Below, piece by piece: positions 24,001 through 36,200 of a stretch of 64,000 nt of DNA. Both the position numbers and the translations under genes were made by a program. Where the stretch lies: positions 21,026,501-21,090,500 of the forward strand of contig OZ059899.1 of NCBI GenBank assembly GCA_964057225.1, written 5' to 3'. The notes beneath the pieces were generated by a model. It did not search any database. It saw only the letters and a program-made list of their open reading frames with translations, and was not told where the DNA came from. Position 1 is the first letter of the stretch. Each line of letters begins with the position of its first letter. The DNA comes from Auanema rhodensis. Lineage: Eukaryota > Nematoda > Chromadorea > Rhabditida > Rhabditidae.

Positions 24001-25624
24001 TGCTAAATTATTTTGAAAATTTTCGAAAAAATTTTTGTCAAAATGTTTTTGGAAGCAATGTTGAGTGTACATGGAAACTCAACGTACACTAATGCATCAT
24101 TTTTCAAACGATCATAACTAATTTTTGTATTAAGCGTTTCTCAATGTAGTATAGTGCATTCGATGCGGATTTTTAAGCTACGTCGATCTGTGTTATCAGA
24201 TTTGCGCTAGCTTAAAAATGCACCGAGATATCAACTGATATAAGTTCACACTTATATCCTCGATTTTCACCCTGAAGAATTAATTTTTTCGTTGAATAAC
24301 ATTGTCCATCGTCTTTGCCTTGAAAAAAGGAATCTAAAAACATCTACTTTTTGCTGAATTATTTTGAAAATTTTCGAAAAAATTTTTGTCAAAATGTTTT
24401 TGGAAGCAATGTTGAGTGTACATGGAAACTCAACGTACACTAATGCATCATTTTTCAAACGATCATAACTAATTTTTGTATTAAGCGTTTCTCAATGTAG
24501 TATAGTGCATTCGATGCGGATTTTTAAGCTGCGTCGATCTGTGTTATCATATTTGCGCTAGCTTAAAAATGCACCGAGATATCAACTGATATAAGTTCAC
24601 ACTTATATCCTCGATTTTCACCCTGAAGAATTAATTTTTTCGTTAAATAACATTGTCCATCGTCTTTGCCTTGAAAAAAGGAATCTAAAAACATCTACTT
24701 TTTGCTAAATTATTTTGAAATTTTTTGAAAAAATTTTTGTCAAAATGTTTTTGGAAGCAATGTTGAGTGTACATGGAAACTCAACATACACTAATGCATC
24801 ATTTTTCAAACGATCATAACTAATTTTTGTATTAAGCTTTTCTCAATGTAGTATAGTGCATTCGATGCGGATTTTTAAGCTGCGTCGATCTGTGTTATCA
24901 GATTTGCGCTAGCTTAAAAATGCACCGAGATATCAACTGATATAAGTTCACACTTATATCCTCGATTTTCACCCTGAAGAATTAATTTTTTCGTTGAATA
25001 ACATTGTCCATCGTCTTTGCCTTGAAAAAAGGAATCTAAAAACATCTACTTTTTGCTAAATTATTTTGAAATTTTTTGAAAAAATTTTTGTCAAAATGTT
25101 TTTGGAAGCAATGTTGAGTGTACATGGAAACTCAACATACACTAATGCATCATTTTTCAAACGATCATAACTAATTTTTGTATTAAGCTTTTCTCAATGT
25201 AGTATAGTGCATTCGATGCGGATTTTTAAGCTGCGTCGATCTGTGTTATCAGATTTGCGCTAGCTTAAAAATGCACCGAGATATCAACTGATATAAGTTC
25301 ACACTTATATCCTCGATTTTCACCCTGAAGAATTAATTTTTTCGTTGAATAACATTGTCCATCGTCTTTGCCTTGAAAAAAGGAATCTAAAAACATCTAC
25401 TTTTTGCTAAATTATTTTGAAATTTTTTGAAAAAATTTTTGTCAAAATGTTTTTGGAAGCAATGTTGAGTGTACATGGAAACTCAACATACACTAATGCA
25501 TCATTTTTCAAACGATCATAACTAATTTTTGTATTAAGCTTTTCTCAATGTAGTATAGTGCATTCGATGCGGATTTTTAAGCTGCGTCGATCTGTGTTAT
25601 CAGATTTGCGCTAGCTTAAAAATG
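20711..25624. repeat. 7-monomer HOR, two copies (M60-M66, M67-M73)
   Basis: The units start at 20711 and 23168, 2457 bp apart. Each opens with an A42/G215 monomer, followed by the GAAAGAAGG, A150/A311 and G136 cassette, then three T267 (AAGCTT-bearing) monomers. In the first unit M64 and M65 carry AAAAGCATC and CACTTGAATCC. In the second, M71 keeps only CGTTAAAT, and M72-M73 are plain. The left-array markers A42 and T330 occur for the last time here (M69 and M70). Confidence 0.82.
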
Positions 25625-28081
25625 CACCGAGATATCAACTGATAAAAGTTCACACTTATATCCTCGATTTTCACCCTGAAGAATTAATTTTTTCGTTGAA
25701 TAACATTGTCCATCGTCTTTGCCTTGAAAAAAGGAATCTAAAAGCATCTACTTTTTGCTAAATTATTTCGAAAGTTTTTGAAAAAATTTTTGTCAAAATG
25801 TTTTTGGAAGCAATGTTGAGTGTACATGGAAACTCAACATACACTAATGCATCATTTTTCAAACGATCATAACTAATTTTTGTATTAAGCTTTTCTCAAT
25901 GTAGTATAGTGCATTCGATGCGGATTTTTAAGCTGCGTCGATCTGTGTTATCAGATTTGCGCTAGCTTAAAAATGCACCAAGATATCAACTGATATAAGT
26001 TCACACTTATATCCTCGATTTTCACCCTGAAGAATTAATTTTTTCGTTGAATAACATTGTCCATCGTCTTTGCCTTGAAAAAAGGAATCTAAAAACATCT
26101 ACTTTTTGCTAAATTATTTTGAAATTTTTTGAAAAAATTTTTGTCAAAATGTTTTTGGAAGCAATGTTGAGTGTACATGGAAACTCAACATACACTAATG
26201 CATCATTTTTCAAACGATCATAACTAATTTTTGTATTAAGCGTTTCTCAATGTAGTATAGTGCATTCGATGCGGATTTTTAAGCTGCGTCGATCTGTGTT
26301 ATCAGATTTGCGCTAGCTTAAAAATGCACCGAGATATCAACTGATATAAGTTCACACTTATATCCTCGATTTTCACCCTGAAGAATTAATTTTTTCGTTG
26401 GATAACATCGTCCATCGTCTTTGCCTTGAAAAAAGGAATCTAAAAACATCTACTTTTTGCTAAATTATTTTGAAATTTTTCGAAAAAATTTTTGTCAAAA
26501 TGTTTTTGGAAGCAATGTTGAGTGTACATGGAAACTCAACGTACACTAATGCATCATTTTTCAAACGATCATAACTAATTTTTGTATTAAGCGTTTTTCA
26601 ATGTAGTATAGTGCATTCGATGCGGATTTTTAAGCTGCGTCGATCTGTGTTATCAGATTTGCGCTAGCTTAAAAATGCACCGAGATATCAACTGATATAA
26701 GTTCACACTTATATCCTCGATTTTCACCCTGAAGAATTAATTTTTTCGTTAAATAACATTGTCCATCGTCTTTGCCTTGAAAAAAGGAATCTAAAAACAT
26801 CTACTTTTTGCTAAATTATTTCAAAATTTTTTGAAAAAATTTTTGTCAAAATGTTTTTGGAAGCAATGTTGAGTGTACATGGAAACTCAACATACACTAA
26901 TGCATCATTTTTCAAACGATCATAACTAATTTTTGTATTAAGCGTTTTTCAATGTAGTATAGTGCATTCGATGCGGATTTTTAAGCTGCGTCGATCTGTG
27001 TTATCAGATTTGCGCTAGCTTAAAAATGCACCGAGATATCAACTGATATAAGTTCACACTTATATCCTCGATTTTCACCCTGAAGAATTAATTTTTTCGT
27101 TAAATAACATTGTCCATCGTCTTTGCCTTGAAAAAAGGAATCTAAAAACATCTACTTTTTGCTAAATTATTTTGAAATTTTTTGAAAAAATTTTTGTCAA
27201 AATGTTTTTGGAAGCAATGTTGAGTGTACATGGAAACTCAACATACACTAATGCATCATTTTTCAAACGATCATAACTAATTTTTGTATTAAGCTTTTCT
27301 CAATGTAGTATAGTGCATTCGATGCGGATTTTTAAGCTGCGTCGATCTGTGTTATCAGATTTGCGCTAGCTTAAAAATGCACCGAGATATCAACTGATAT
27401 AAGTTCACACTTATATCCTCGATTTTCACCCTGAAGAATTTATTTTTTCGTTGAATAACATTGTCCATCGTCTTTGCCTTGAAAAAAGGAATCTAAAAAC
27501 ATCTACTTTTTGCTAAATTATTTTGAAATTTTTTGAAAAAATTTTTGTCAAAATGTTTTTGGAAGCAATGTTGAGTGTACATGGAAACTCAACATACACT
27601 AATGCATCATTTTTCAAACGATCATAACTAATTTTTGTATTAAGCTTTTCTCAATGTAGTATAGTGCATTCGATGCGGATTTTTAAGCTGCGTCGATCTG
27701 TGTTATCAGATTTGCGCTAGCTTAAAAATGCACCGAGATATCAACTGATAAAAGTTCACACTTATATCCTCGATTTTCACCCTGAAGAATTAATTTTTTC
27801 GTTGAATAACGTTGTCCATCGTCTTTGCCTTGAAAAAAGGAATCTAAAAGCATCTACTTTTTGCTAAATTATTTCAAAATTTTTTGAAAAAATTTTTGTC
27901 AAAATGTTTTTGGAAGCAATGTTGAGTGTACATGGAAACTCAACATACACTAATGCATCATTTTTCAAACGATCATAACTAATTTTTGTATTAAGCTTTT
28001 CTCAATGTAGTATAGTGCATTCGATGCGGATTTTTAAGCTGCGTCGATCTGTGTTATCAGATTTGCGCTAGCTTAAAAATG
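25625..28081. repeat. Mixed block M74-M80
   Basis: No clean HOR is visible. M74 and M80 share GATAAAAG and AAAAGCATC. M77 and M80 share TTTCAAAAT. M76 and M77 share GCGTTTTTCAATG. M77 and M78 share CGTTAAAT. Private changes include CACCAAGATATC in M75, TTGGATAACATCG in M76, GAATTTATTTTTT in M79 and AACGTTGTCC in M80. The shuffled sharing suggests short-tract exchange rather than whole-unit duplication. Confidence 0.7.
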
Positions 28082-29385
28082 CACCGAGATATCAACTGAT
28101 AAAAGTTCACACTTATATCCTCGATTTTCACCCTGAAGAATTAATTTTTTCGTTGAATAACATTGTCCATCGTCTTTGCCTTGAAAAAAGGAATCTAAAA
28201 ACATCTACTTTTTGCTAAATTATTTTGAAATTATGGAAACTCAACGTACACTGATGCATCATTTTTCAAACGATCATAACTAATTTTTGTATTAAGCTTT
28301 TCTCAATGTAGTATAGTGCATTCGATGCGGATTTTTAAGCTGCGTCGATCTGTGTTATCAGATTTGCGCTAGCTTAAAAATGCACCGAGATATCAACTGA
28401 TATAAGTTCACACTTATATCCTCGATTTTCACCCTGAAGAATTAATTTTTTCGTTGAATAACATTGTCCATCGTCTTTGCCTTGAAAAAAGGAATCTAAA
28501 AACATCTACTTTTTGCTAAATTATTTTGAAATTTTTTGAAAAAATTTTTGTCAAAATGTTTTTGGAAGCAATGTTGAGTGTACATGGAAACTCAACATAC
28601 ACTAATGCATCATTTTTCAAACGATCATAACTAATTTTTGTATTAAGCTTTTCTCAATGTAGTATAGTGCATTCGATGCGGATTTTTAAGCTGCGTCGAT
28701 CTGTGTTATCAGATTTGCGCTAGCTTAAAAATGCACCGAGATATCAACTGATAAAAGTTCACACTTATATCCTCGATTTTCACCCTGAAGAATTAATTTT
28801 TTCGTTGAATAACATTGTCCATCGTCTTTGCCTTGAAAAAAGGAATCTAAAAACATCTACTTTTTGCTAAATTATTTTGAAATTATGGAAACTCAACGTA
28901 CACTGATGCATCATTTTTCAAACGATCATAACTAATTTTTGTATTAAGCTTTTCTCAATGTAGTATAGTGCATTCGATGCGGATTTTTAAGCTGCGTCGA
29001 TCTGTGTTATCAGATTTGCGCTAGCTTAAAAATGCACCGAGATATCAACTGATATAAGTTCACACTTATATCCTCGATTTTCACCCTGAAGAATTAATTT
29101 TTTCGTTGAATAACATTGTCCATCGTCTTTGCCTTGAAAAAAGGAATCTAAAAACATCTACTTTTTGCTAAATTATTTTGAAATTTTTTGAAAAAATTTT
29201 TGTCAAAATGTTTTTGGAAGCAATGTTGAGTGTACATGGAAACTCAACATACACTAATGCATCATTTTTCAAACGATCATAACTAATTTTTGTATTAAGC
29301 TTTTCTCAATGTAGTATAGTGCATTCGATGCGGATTTTTAAGCTGCGTCGATCTGTGTTATCAGATTTGCGCTAGCTTAAAAATG
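28082..29385. repeat. 652-bp dimer HOR carrying a 50-bp deletion, two identical copies
   Basis: M81 (28082-28382) and M83 (28734-29034) are 301 bp long and lack monomer positions 153-202, with junctions at 28232/28233 and 28884/28885. Each is followed by a normal 351-bp T267 monomer (M82, M84). The two 652-bp units look identical base for base. The deletion removes the right part of the A/T-tract region and the left arm of dyad 2. Both deleted monomers also share GATAAAAG and CACTGATGCATC. No obvious microhomology is seen at the junction. Confidence 0.9.
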
Positions 29386-29736
29386 CACCGAGATATCAAC
29401 TGATATAAGTTCACACTTATATCCTCGATTTTCACCCTGAAGAATTAATTTTTTCGTTGAATAACATTGTCCATCGTCTTTGCCTTGAAAAAAGGAATCT
29501 AAAAACATCTACTTTTTGCTAAATTATTTTGAAATTTTTCGAAAAAATTTTTGTCAAAATGTTTTTGGAAGCAATGTTGAGTGTACATGGAAACTCAACA
29601 TACACTAAGGCATCATTTTTCAAACGATCATAACTAATTTTTGAACTAAGCGTTTCTCAATGTAGTATAGTGCATTCGATGCGGATTTTTTAGCTGCGTC
29701 GATCTGTGTTATCAGATTTGCGCTAGCTTAAAAATG
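29386..29736. repeat. M85: divergent single monomer
   Basis: This 351-bp copy has TTTGAACTAAGCG where others have TTTGTATTAAGCG, and GATTTTTTAGCTG, which alters the left arm of dyad 3. It also carries G224 and C155. It has no close relative nearby and sits between the 652-bp dimer pair and the 5-mer block. Confidence 0.75.
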
Positions 29737-32700
29737 CACCGAGATATCAACTGATATAAGTTCACACTTATATCCTCGATTTTCACCCTGAAGAATTAAT
29801 TTTTTCGTTGAATAACATTGTCCATCGTCTTTGCCTTGAAAAAAGGAATCTAAAAACATCTACTTTTTGCTAAATTATTTTGAAATTTTTTGAAAAAATT
29901 TTTGTCAAAATGTTTTTGGAAGCAATGTTGAGTGTACATGGAAACTCAACATACACTAATGCATCATTTTTCAAACGATCATAACTAATTTTTGTATTAA
30001 GCTTTTCTCAATGTAGTATAGTGCATTCGATGCGGATTTTTAAGCTGCGTCGATCTGTGTTATCAGATTTGCGCTAGCTTAAAAATGCACCGAGATATCA
30101 ACTGATATAAGTTCACACTTATATCCTCGATTTTCACCCTGAAGAATTAATTTTTTCGTTGAATAACATTGTCCATCGTCTTTGCCTTGAAAAAAGGAAT
30201 CTAAAAACATCTACTTTTTGCTAAATTATTTTGAAATTTTTCGAAAAAATTTTTGTCAAAATGTTTTTGGAAGCAATGTTGAGTGTACATGGAAACTCTA
30301 CATACACTAAGGCATCATTTTTCAAACGATCATAACTAATTTTTATATTAAGCGTTTCTCAATGTAGTATAGTGCATTCGATGCGGATTTTTAAGCTGCG
30401 TCGATCTGTGTTATCAGATTTGCGCTAGCTTAAAAATGCACCGAGATATCAACTAATATAAGTTCACACTTATATCCTCGATTTTCACCCTGAAGAATTA
30501 ATTTTTTCGTTGAATAACATTGTCCATCGTCTTTGCCTTGAAAAAAGGAATCTAAAAACATCTACTTTTTGCTAAATTATCTTGAAATTTTTTGAAAAAA
30601 TTTTGTCAAAATGTTTTTGGAAGCAATGTTGAGTGTACATGGAAACTCAACATACACTAATGCATCATTTTTCAAACGATCATAACTAATTTTTGTATCA
30701 AGCGTTTCTCAATGAGTATAGTGCATTCGATGCGGATTTTTAAGCTGCGTCGATCTGTGTTATCAGATTTGCGCTAGCTTAAAAATGCACCGAGATATCA
30801 ACTGATATAAGTTCACACTTATATCCTCGATTTTCACCCTGAAGAATTAAATTTTTCGTTGAATAACATTGTCCATCGTCTTTGCCTTAAAAAAAGGAAT
30901 CTAAAAACATCTACTTTTCGCTAAATTATTTTGAATTTTTTCGAAAAAATTTTTGTCAAAATGTTTTTGGAAGCAATGTTGAGTGTACATGGAAACTCAA
31001 CATACACTAAGGCATCATTTTTCAAACGATCATAACTAATTTTTGTATCAAGCGTTTCTCAATGAGTATAGTGCATTCGATGCGGATTTTTAAGCTGCGT
31101 CGATCTGTGTTATCAGATTTGCGCTAGCTTAAAAATGCACCGAGATATCAACTGATATAAGTTCACACTTATATCCTCGATTTTCACCCTGAAGAATTAA
31201 TTTTTTTTGGTTGAATAACATTGTCCATCGTCTTTGCCTTGAAAAAAGGAATCTAAAAACATCCACTTTTTGCTAAATTATTTTGAAATTTTTTGAAAAA
31301 ATTTTTGTCAAAATGTTTTTGGAAGCAATGTTGAGTGTACATGGAAACTCAACATACACTAATGCATCATATTTCAAACGATCATAACTAATTTTTGTAC
31401 TAAGCGTTTCTCAATGTAGTATAGTGCATTCGATGCGGATTTTTAAGCTGCGTCGATCTGTGTTATCAGATTTGCGCTAGCTTAAAAATGCACCGAGATA
31501 TCAACTGATATAAGTTCACACTTATATCCTCGATTTTCACCCTGAAGAATTAATTTTTTCGTTGAATAACATTGTCCATCGTCTTTGCCTTGAAAAAAGG
31601 AATCTAAAAACATCTACTTTTTGCTAAATTATTTTGAAATTTTTTGAAAAAATTTTTGTCAAAATGTTTTTGGAAGCAATGTTGAGTGTACATGGAAACT
31701 CAACATACACTAATGCATCATTTTTCAAACGATCATAACTAATTTTTGTATTAAGCTTTTCTCAATGTAGTATAGTGCATTCGATGCGGATTTTTAAGCT
31801 GCGTCGATCTGTGTTATCAGATTTGCGCTAGCTTAAAAATGCACCGAGATATCAACTGATATAAGTTCACACTTATATCCTCGATTTTCACCCTGAAGAA
31901 TTAATTTTTTTTGGTTGAATAACATTGTCCATCGTCTTTGCCTTGAAAAAAGGAATCTAAAAACATCTACTTTTTGCTAAATTATTTTGAAATTTTTTGA
32001 AAAAATTTTTGTCAAAATGTTTTTGGAAGCAATGTTGAGTGTACATGGAAACTCTACATACACTAAGGCATCATTTTTCAAACGATCATAACTAATTTTT
32101 ATATTAAGCGTTTCTCAATGTAGTATAGTGCATTCGATGCGGATTTTTAAGCTGCGTCGATCTGTGTTATCAGATTTGCGCTAGCTTAAAAATGCACCGA
32201 GATATCAACTAATATAAGTTCACACTTATATCCTCGATTTTCACCCTGAAGAATTAATTTTTTCGTTGAATAACATTGTCCATCGTCTTTGCCTTGAAAA
32301 AAGGAATCTAAAAACATCTACTTTTTGCTAAATTATCTTGAAATTTTTTGAAAAAATTTTGTCAAAATGTTTTTGGAAGCAATGTTGAGTGTACATGGAA
32401 ACTCAACATACACTAATGCATCATTTTTCAAACGATCATAACTAATTTTTGTATCAAGCGTTTCTCAATGAGTATAGTGCATTCGATGCGGATTTTTAAG
32501 CTGCGTCGATCTGTGTTATCAGATTTGCGCTAGCTTAAAAATGCACCGAGATATCAACTGATATAAGTTCACACTTATATCCTCGATTTTCACCCTGAAG
32601 AATTAAATTTTTCGTTGAATAACATTGTCCATCGTCTTTGCCTTAAAAAAAGGAATCTAAAAACATCTACTTTTCGCTAAATTATTTTGAATTTTTTCGA

Positions 32701-33246
32701 AAAAATTTTTGTCAAAATGTTTTTGGAAGCAATGTTGAGTGTACATGGAAACTCAACATACACTAAGGCATCATTTTTCAAACGATCATAACTAATTTTT
32801 GTATCAAGCGTTTCTCAATGAGTATAGTGCATTCGATGCGGATTTTTAAGCTGCGTCGATCTGTGTTATCAGATTTGCGCTAGCTTAAAAATGCACCGAG
32901 ATATCAACTGATATAAGTTCACACTTATATCCTCGATTTTCACCCTGAAGAATTAATTTTTTTTGGTTGAATAACATTGTCCATCGTCTTTGCCTTGAAA
33001 AAAGGAATCTAAAAACATCCACTTTTTGCTAAATTATTTTGAAATTTTTTGAAAAAATTTTTGTCAAAATGTTTTTGGAAGCAATGTTGAGTGTACATGG
33101 AAACTCAACATACACTAATGCATCATATTTCAAACGATCATAACTAATTTTTGTACTAAGCGTTTCTCAATGTAGTATAGTGCATTCGATGCGGATTTTT
33201 AAGCTGCGTCGATCTGTGTTATCAGATTTGCGCTAGCTTAAAAATG
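29737..33246. repeat. 5-monomer HOR, two copies (M86-M90, M91-M95)
   Basis: The units are 1754 and 1756 bp. M86/M91 carry T267. M88/M93 share ATCTTG, a one-base shorter T run and CAATGAGTATAG. M89/M94 share A64, A102, C132 and T149. M90/M95 share TTTTTTTTGGTTG, CATCCAC, CATATTTC and GTACTAAG. The 2-bp size difference comes from the second monomer: M92 has the TTTTTTTTGGTTG 5' end that M87 lacks. Indel-bearing monomers make this block easy to phase. Confidence 0.87.
31842..32194. repeat. Hybrid monomer M92
   Basis: The 5' part has TTTTTTTTGGTTG and T155, like M97. The 3' part has ACTCTACATAC, G224 and TTTATATTAAG, like M87 and M98. The switch lies between window 31998 and 32055. Because M97-type and M98-type monomers are adjacent elsewhere (M97-M98, M105-M106), an unequal exchange that removed one repeat length would produce exactly this fusion and turn a 6-mer unit into a 5-mer. 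Confidence 0.8.
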
Positions 33247-36200
33247 CACCGAGATATCAACTGATATAAGTTCACACTTATATCCTCGATTTTCACCCTG
33301 AAGAATTAATTTTTTCGTTGAATAACATTGTCCATCGTCTTTGCCTTGAAAAAAGGAATCTAAAAACATCTACTTTTTGCTAAATTATTTTGAAATTTTT
33401 TGAAAAAATTTTTGTCAAAATGTTTTTGGAAGCAATGTTGAGTGTACATGGAAACTCAACATACACTAATGCATCATTTTTCAAACGATCATAACTAATT
33501 TTTGTATTAAGCTTTTCTCAATGTAGTATAGTGCATTCGATGCGGATTTTTAAGCTGCGTCGATCTGTGTTATCAGATTTGCGCTAGCTTAAAAATGCAC
33601 CGAGATATCAACTGATATAAGTTCACACTTATATCCTCGATTTTCACCCTGAAGAATTAATTTTTTTTGGTTGAATAACATTGTCCATCGTCTTTGCCTT
33701 GAAAAAAGGAATCTAAAAACATCTACTTTTTGCTAAATTATTTTGAAATTTTTTGAAAAAATTTTTGTCAAAATGTTTTTGGAAGCAATGTTGAGTGTAC
33801 ATGGAAACTCAACATACACTAATGCTTCATTTTTCAAACGATCATAACTAATTTTTGTATTAAGCTTTTCTCAATGTAGTATAGTGCATTCGATGCGGAT
33901 TTTTAAGCTGCGTCGATCTGTGTTATCAGATTTGCGCTAGCTTAAAAATGCACCGAGATATCAACTGATATAAGTTCACACTTATATCCTCGATTTTCAC
34001 CCTGAAGAATTAATTTTTTCGTTGAATAACATTGTCCATCGTCTTTGCCTTGAAAAAAGGAATCTAAAAACATCTACTTTTTGCTAAATTATTTTGAAAT
34101 TTTTCGAAAAAATTTTTGTCAAAATGTTTTTGGAAGCAATGTTGAGTGTACATGGAAACTCTACATACACTAAGGCATCATTTTTCAAACGATCATAACT
34201 AATTTTTATATTAAGCGTTTCTCAATGTAGTATAGTGCATTCGATGCGGATTTTTAAGCTGCGTCGATCTGTGTTATCAGATTTGCGCTAGCTTAAAAAT
34301 GCACCGAGATATCAACTAATATAAGTTCACACTTATATCCTCGATTTTCACCCTGAAGAATTAATTTTTTCGTTGAATAACATTGTCCATCGTCTTTGCC
34401 TTGAAAAAAGGAATCTAAAAACATCTACTTTTTGCTAAATTATCTTGAAATTTTTTGAAAAAATTTTTGTCAAAATGTTTTTGGAAGCAATGTTGAGTGT
34501 ACATGGAAACTCAACATACACTAATGCATCATTTTTCAAACGATCATAACTAATTTTTGTATCAAGCGTTTCTCAATGAGTATAGTGCATTCGATGCGGA
34601 TTTTTAAGCTGCGTCGATCTGTGTTATCAGATTTGCGCTAGCTTAAAAATGCACCGAGATATCAACTGATATAAGTTCACACTTATATCCTCGATTTTCA
34701 CCCTGAAGAATTAAATTTTTCGTTGAATAACATTGTCCATCGTCTTTGCCTTGAAAAAAGGAATCTAAAAACATCTACTTTTCGCTAAATTATTTTGAAT
34801 TTTTTCGAAAAAATTTTTGTCAAAATGTTTTTGGAAGCAATGTTAAGTGTACATGGAAACTCAACATACACTAAGGCATCATTTTTCAAACGATCATAAC
34901 TAATTTTTGTATCAAGCGTTTCTCAATGAGTATAGTGCATTCGATGCGGATTTTTAAGCTGCGTCGATCTGTGTTATCAGATTTGCGCTAGCTTAAAAAT
35001 GCACCGAGATATCAACTGATATAAGTTCACACTTATATCCTCGATTTTCACCCTGAAGAATTAATTTTTTTTGGTTGAATAACATTGTCCATCGTCTTTG
35101 CCTTGAAAAAAGGAATCTAAAAACATCTACTTTTTGCTAAATTATTTTGAAATTTTTTGAAAAAATTTTTGTCAAAATGTTTTTGGAAGCAATGTTGAGT
35201 GTACATGGAAACTCAACATACACTAATGCATCATATTTCAAACGATCATAACTAATTTTTGTACTAAGCGTTTCTCAATGTAGTATAGTGCATTCGATGC
35301 GGATTTTTAAGCTGCGTCGATCTGTGTTATCAGATTTGCGCTAGCTTAAAAATGCACCGAGATATCAACTGATATAAGTTCACACTTATATCCTCGATTT
35401 TCACCCTGAAGAATTAAATTTTTCGTTGAATAACATTGTCCATCGTCTTTGCCTTAAAAAAAGGAATCTAAAAACATCTACTTTTCGCTAAATTATTTTG
35501 AATTTTTTCGAAAAAATTTTTGTCAAAATGTTTTTGGAAGCAATGTTGAGTGTACATGGAAACTCAACATACACTAAGGCATCATTTTTCAAACGATCAT
35601 AACTAATTTTTGTATCAAGCGTTTCTCAATGAGTATAGTGCATTCGATGCGGATTTTTAAGCTGCGTCGATCTGTGTTATCAGATTTGCGCTAGCTTAAA
35701 AATGCACCGAGATATCAACTGATATAAGTTCACACTTATATCCTCGATTTTCACCCTGAAGAATTAATTTTTTTTGGTTGAATAACATTGTCCATCGTCT
35801 TTGCCTTGAAAAAAGGAATCTAAAAACATCCACTTTTTGCTAAATTATTTTGAAATTTTTTGAAAAAATTTTTGTCAAAATGTTTTTGGAAGCAATGTTG
35901 AGTGTACATGGAAACTCAACATACACTAATGCATCATATTTCAAACGATCATAACTAATTTTTGTACTAAGCGTTTCTCAATGTAGTATAGTGCATTCGA
36001 TGCGGATTTTTAAGCTGCGTCGATCTGTGTTATCAGATTTGCGCTAGCTTAAAAATGCACCGAGATATCAACTGATATAAGTTCACACTTATATCCTCGA
36101 TTTTCACCCTGAAGAATTAATTTTTTCGTTGAATAACATTGTCCATCGTCTTTGCCTTGAAAAAAGGAATCTAAAAACATCTACTTTTTGCTAAATTATT

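Noticed and set aside
28082-29385. Hammerhead ribozyme, because some satellites encode one and CTGATG appears in M81 and M83
   Set aside because: The CTGATGA core and the matching GAAA and cleavage-site elements are not present in a workable arrangement; CTGATG comes from a single substitution in these two deleted monomers.
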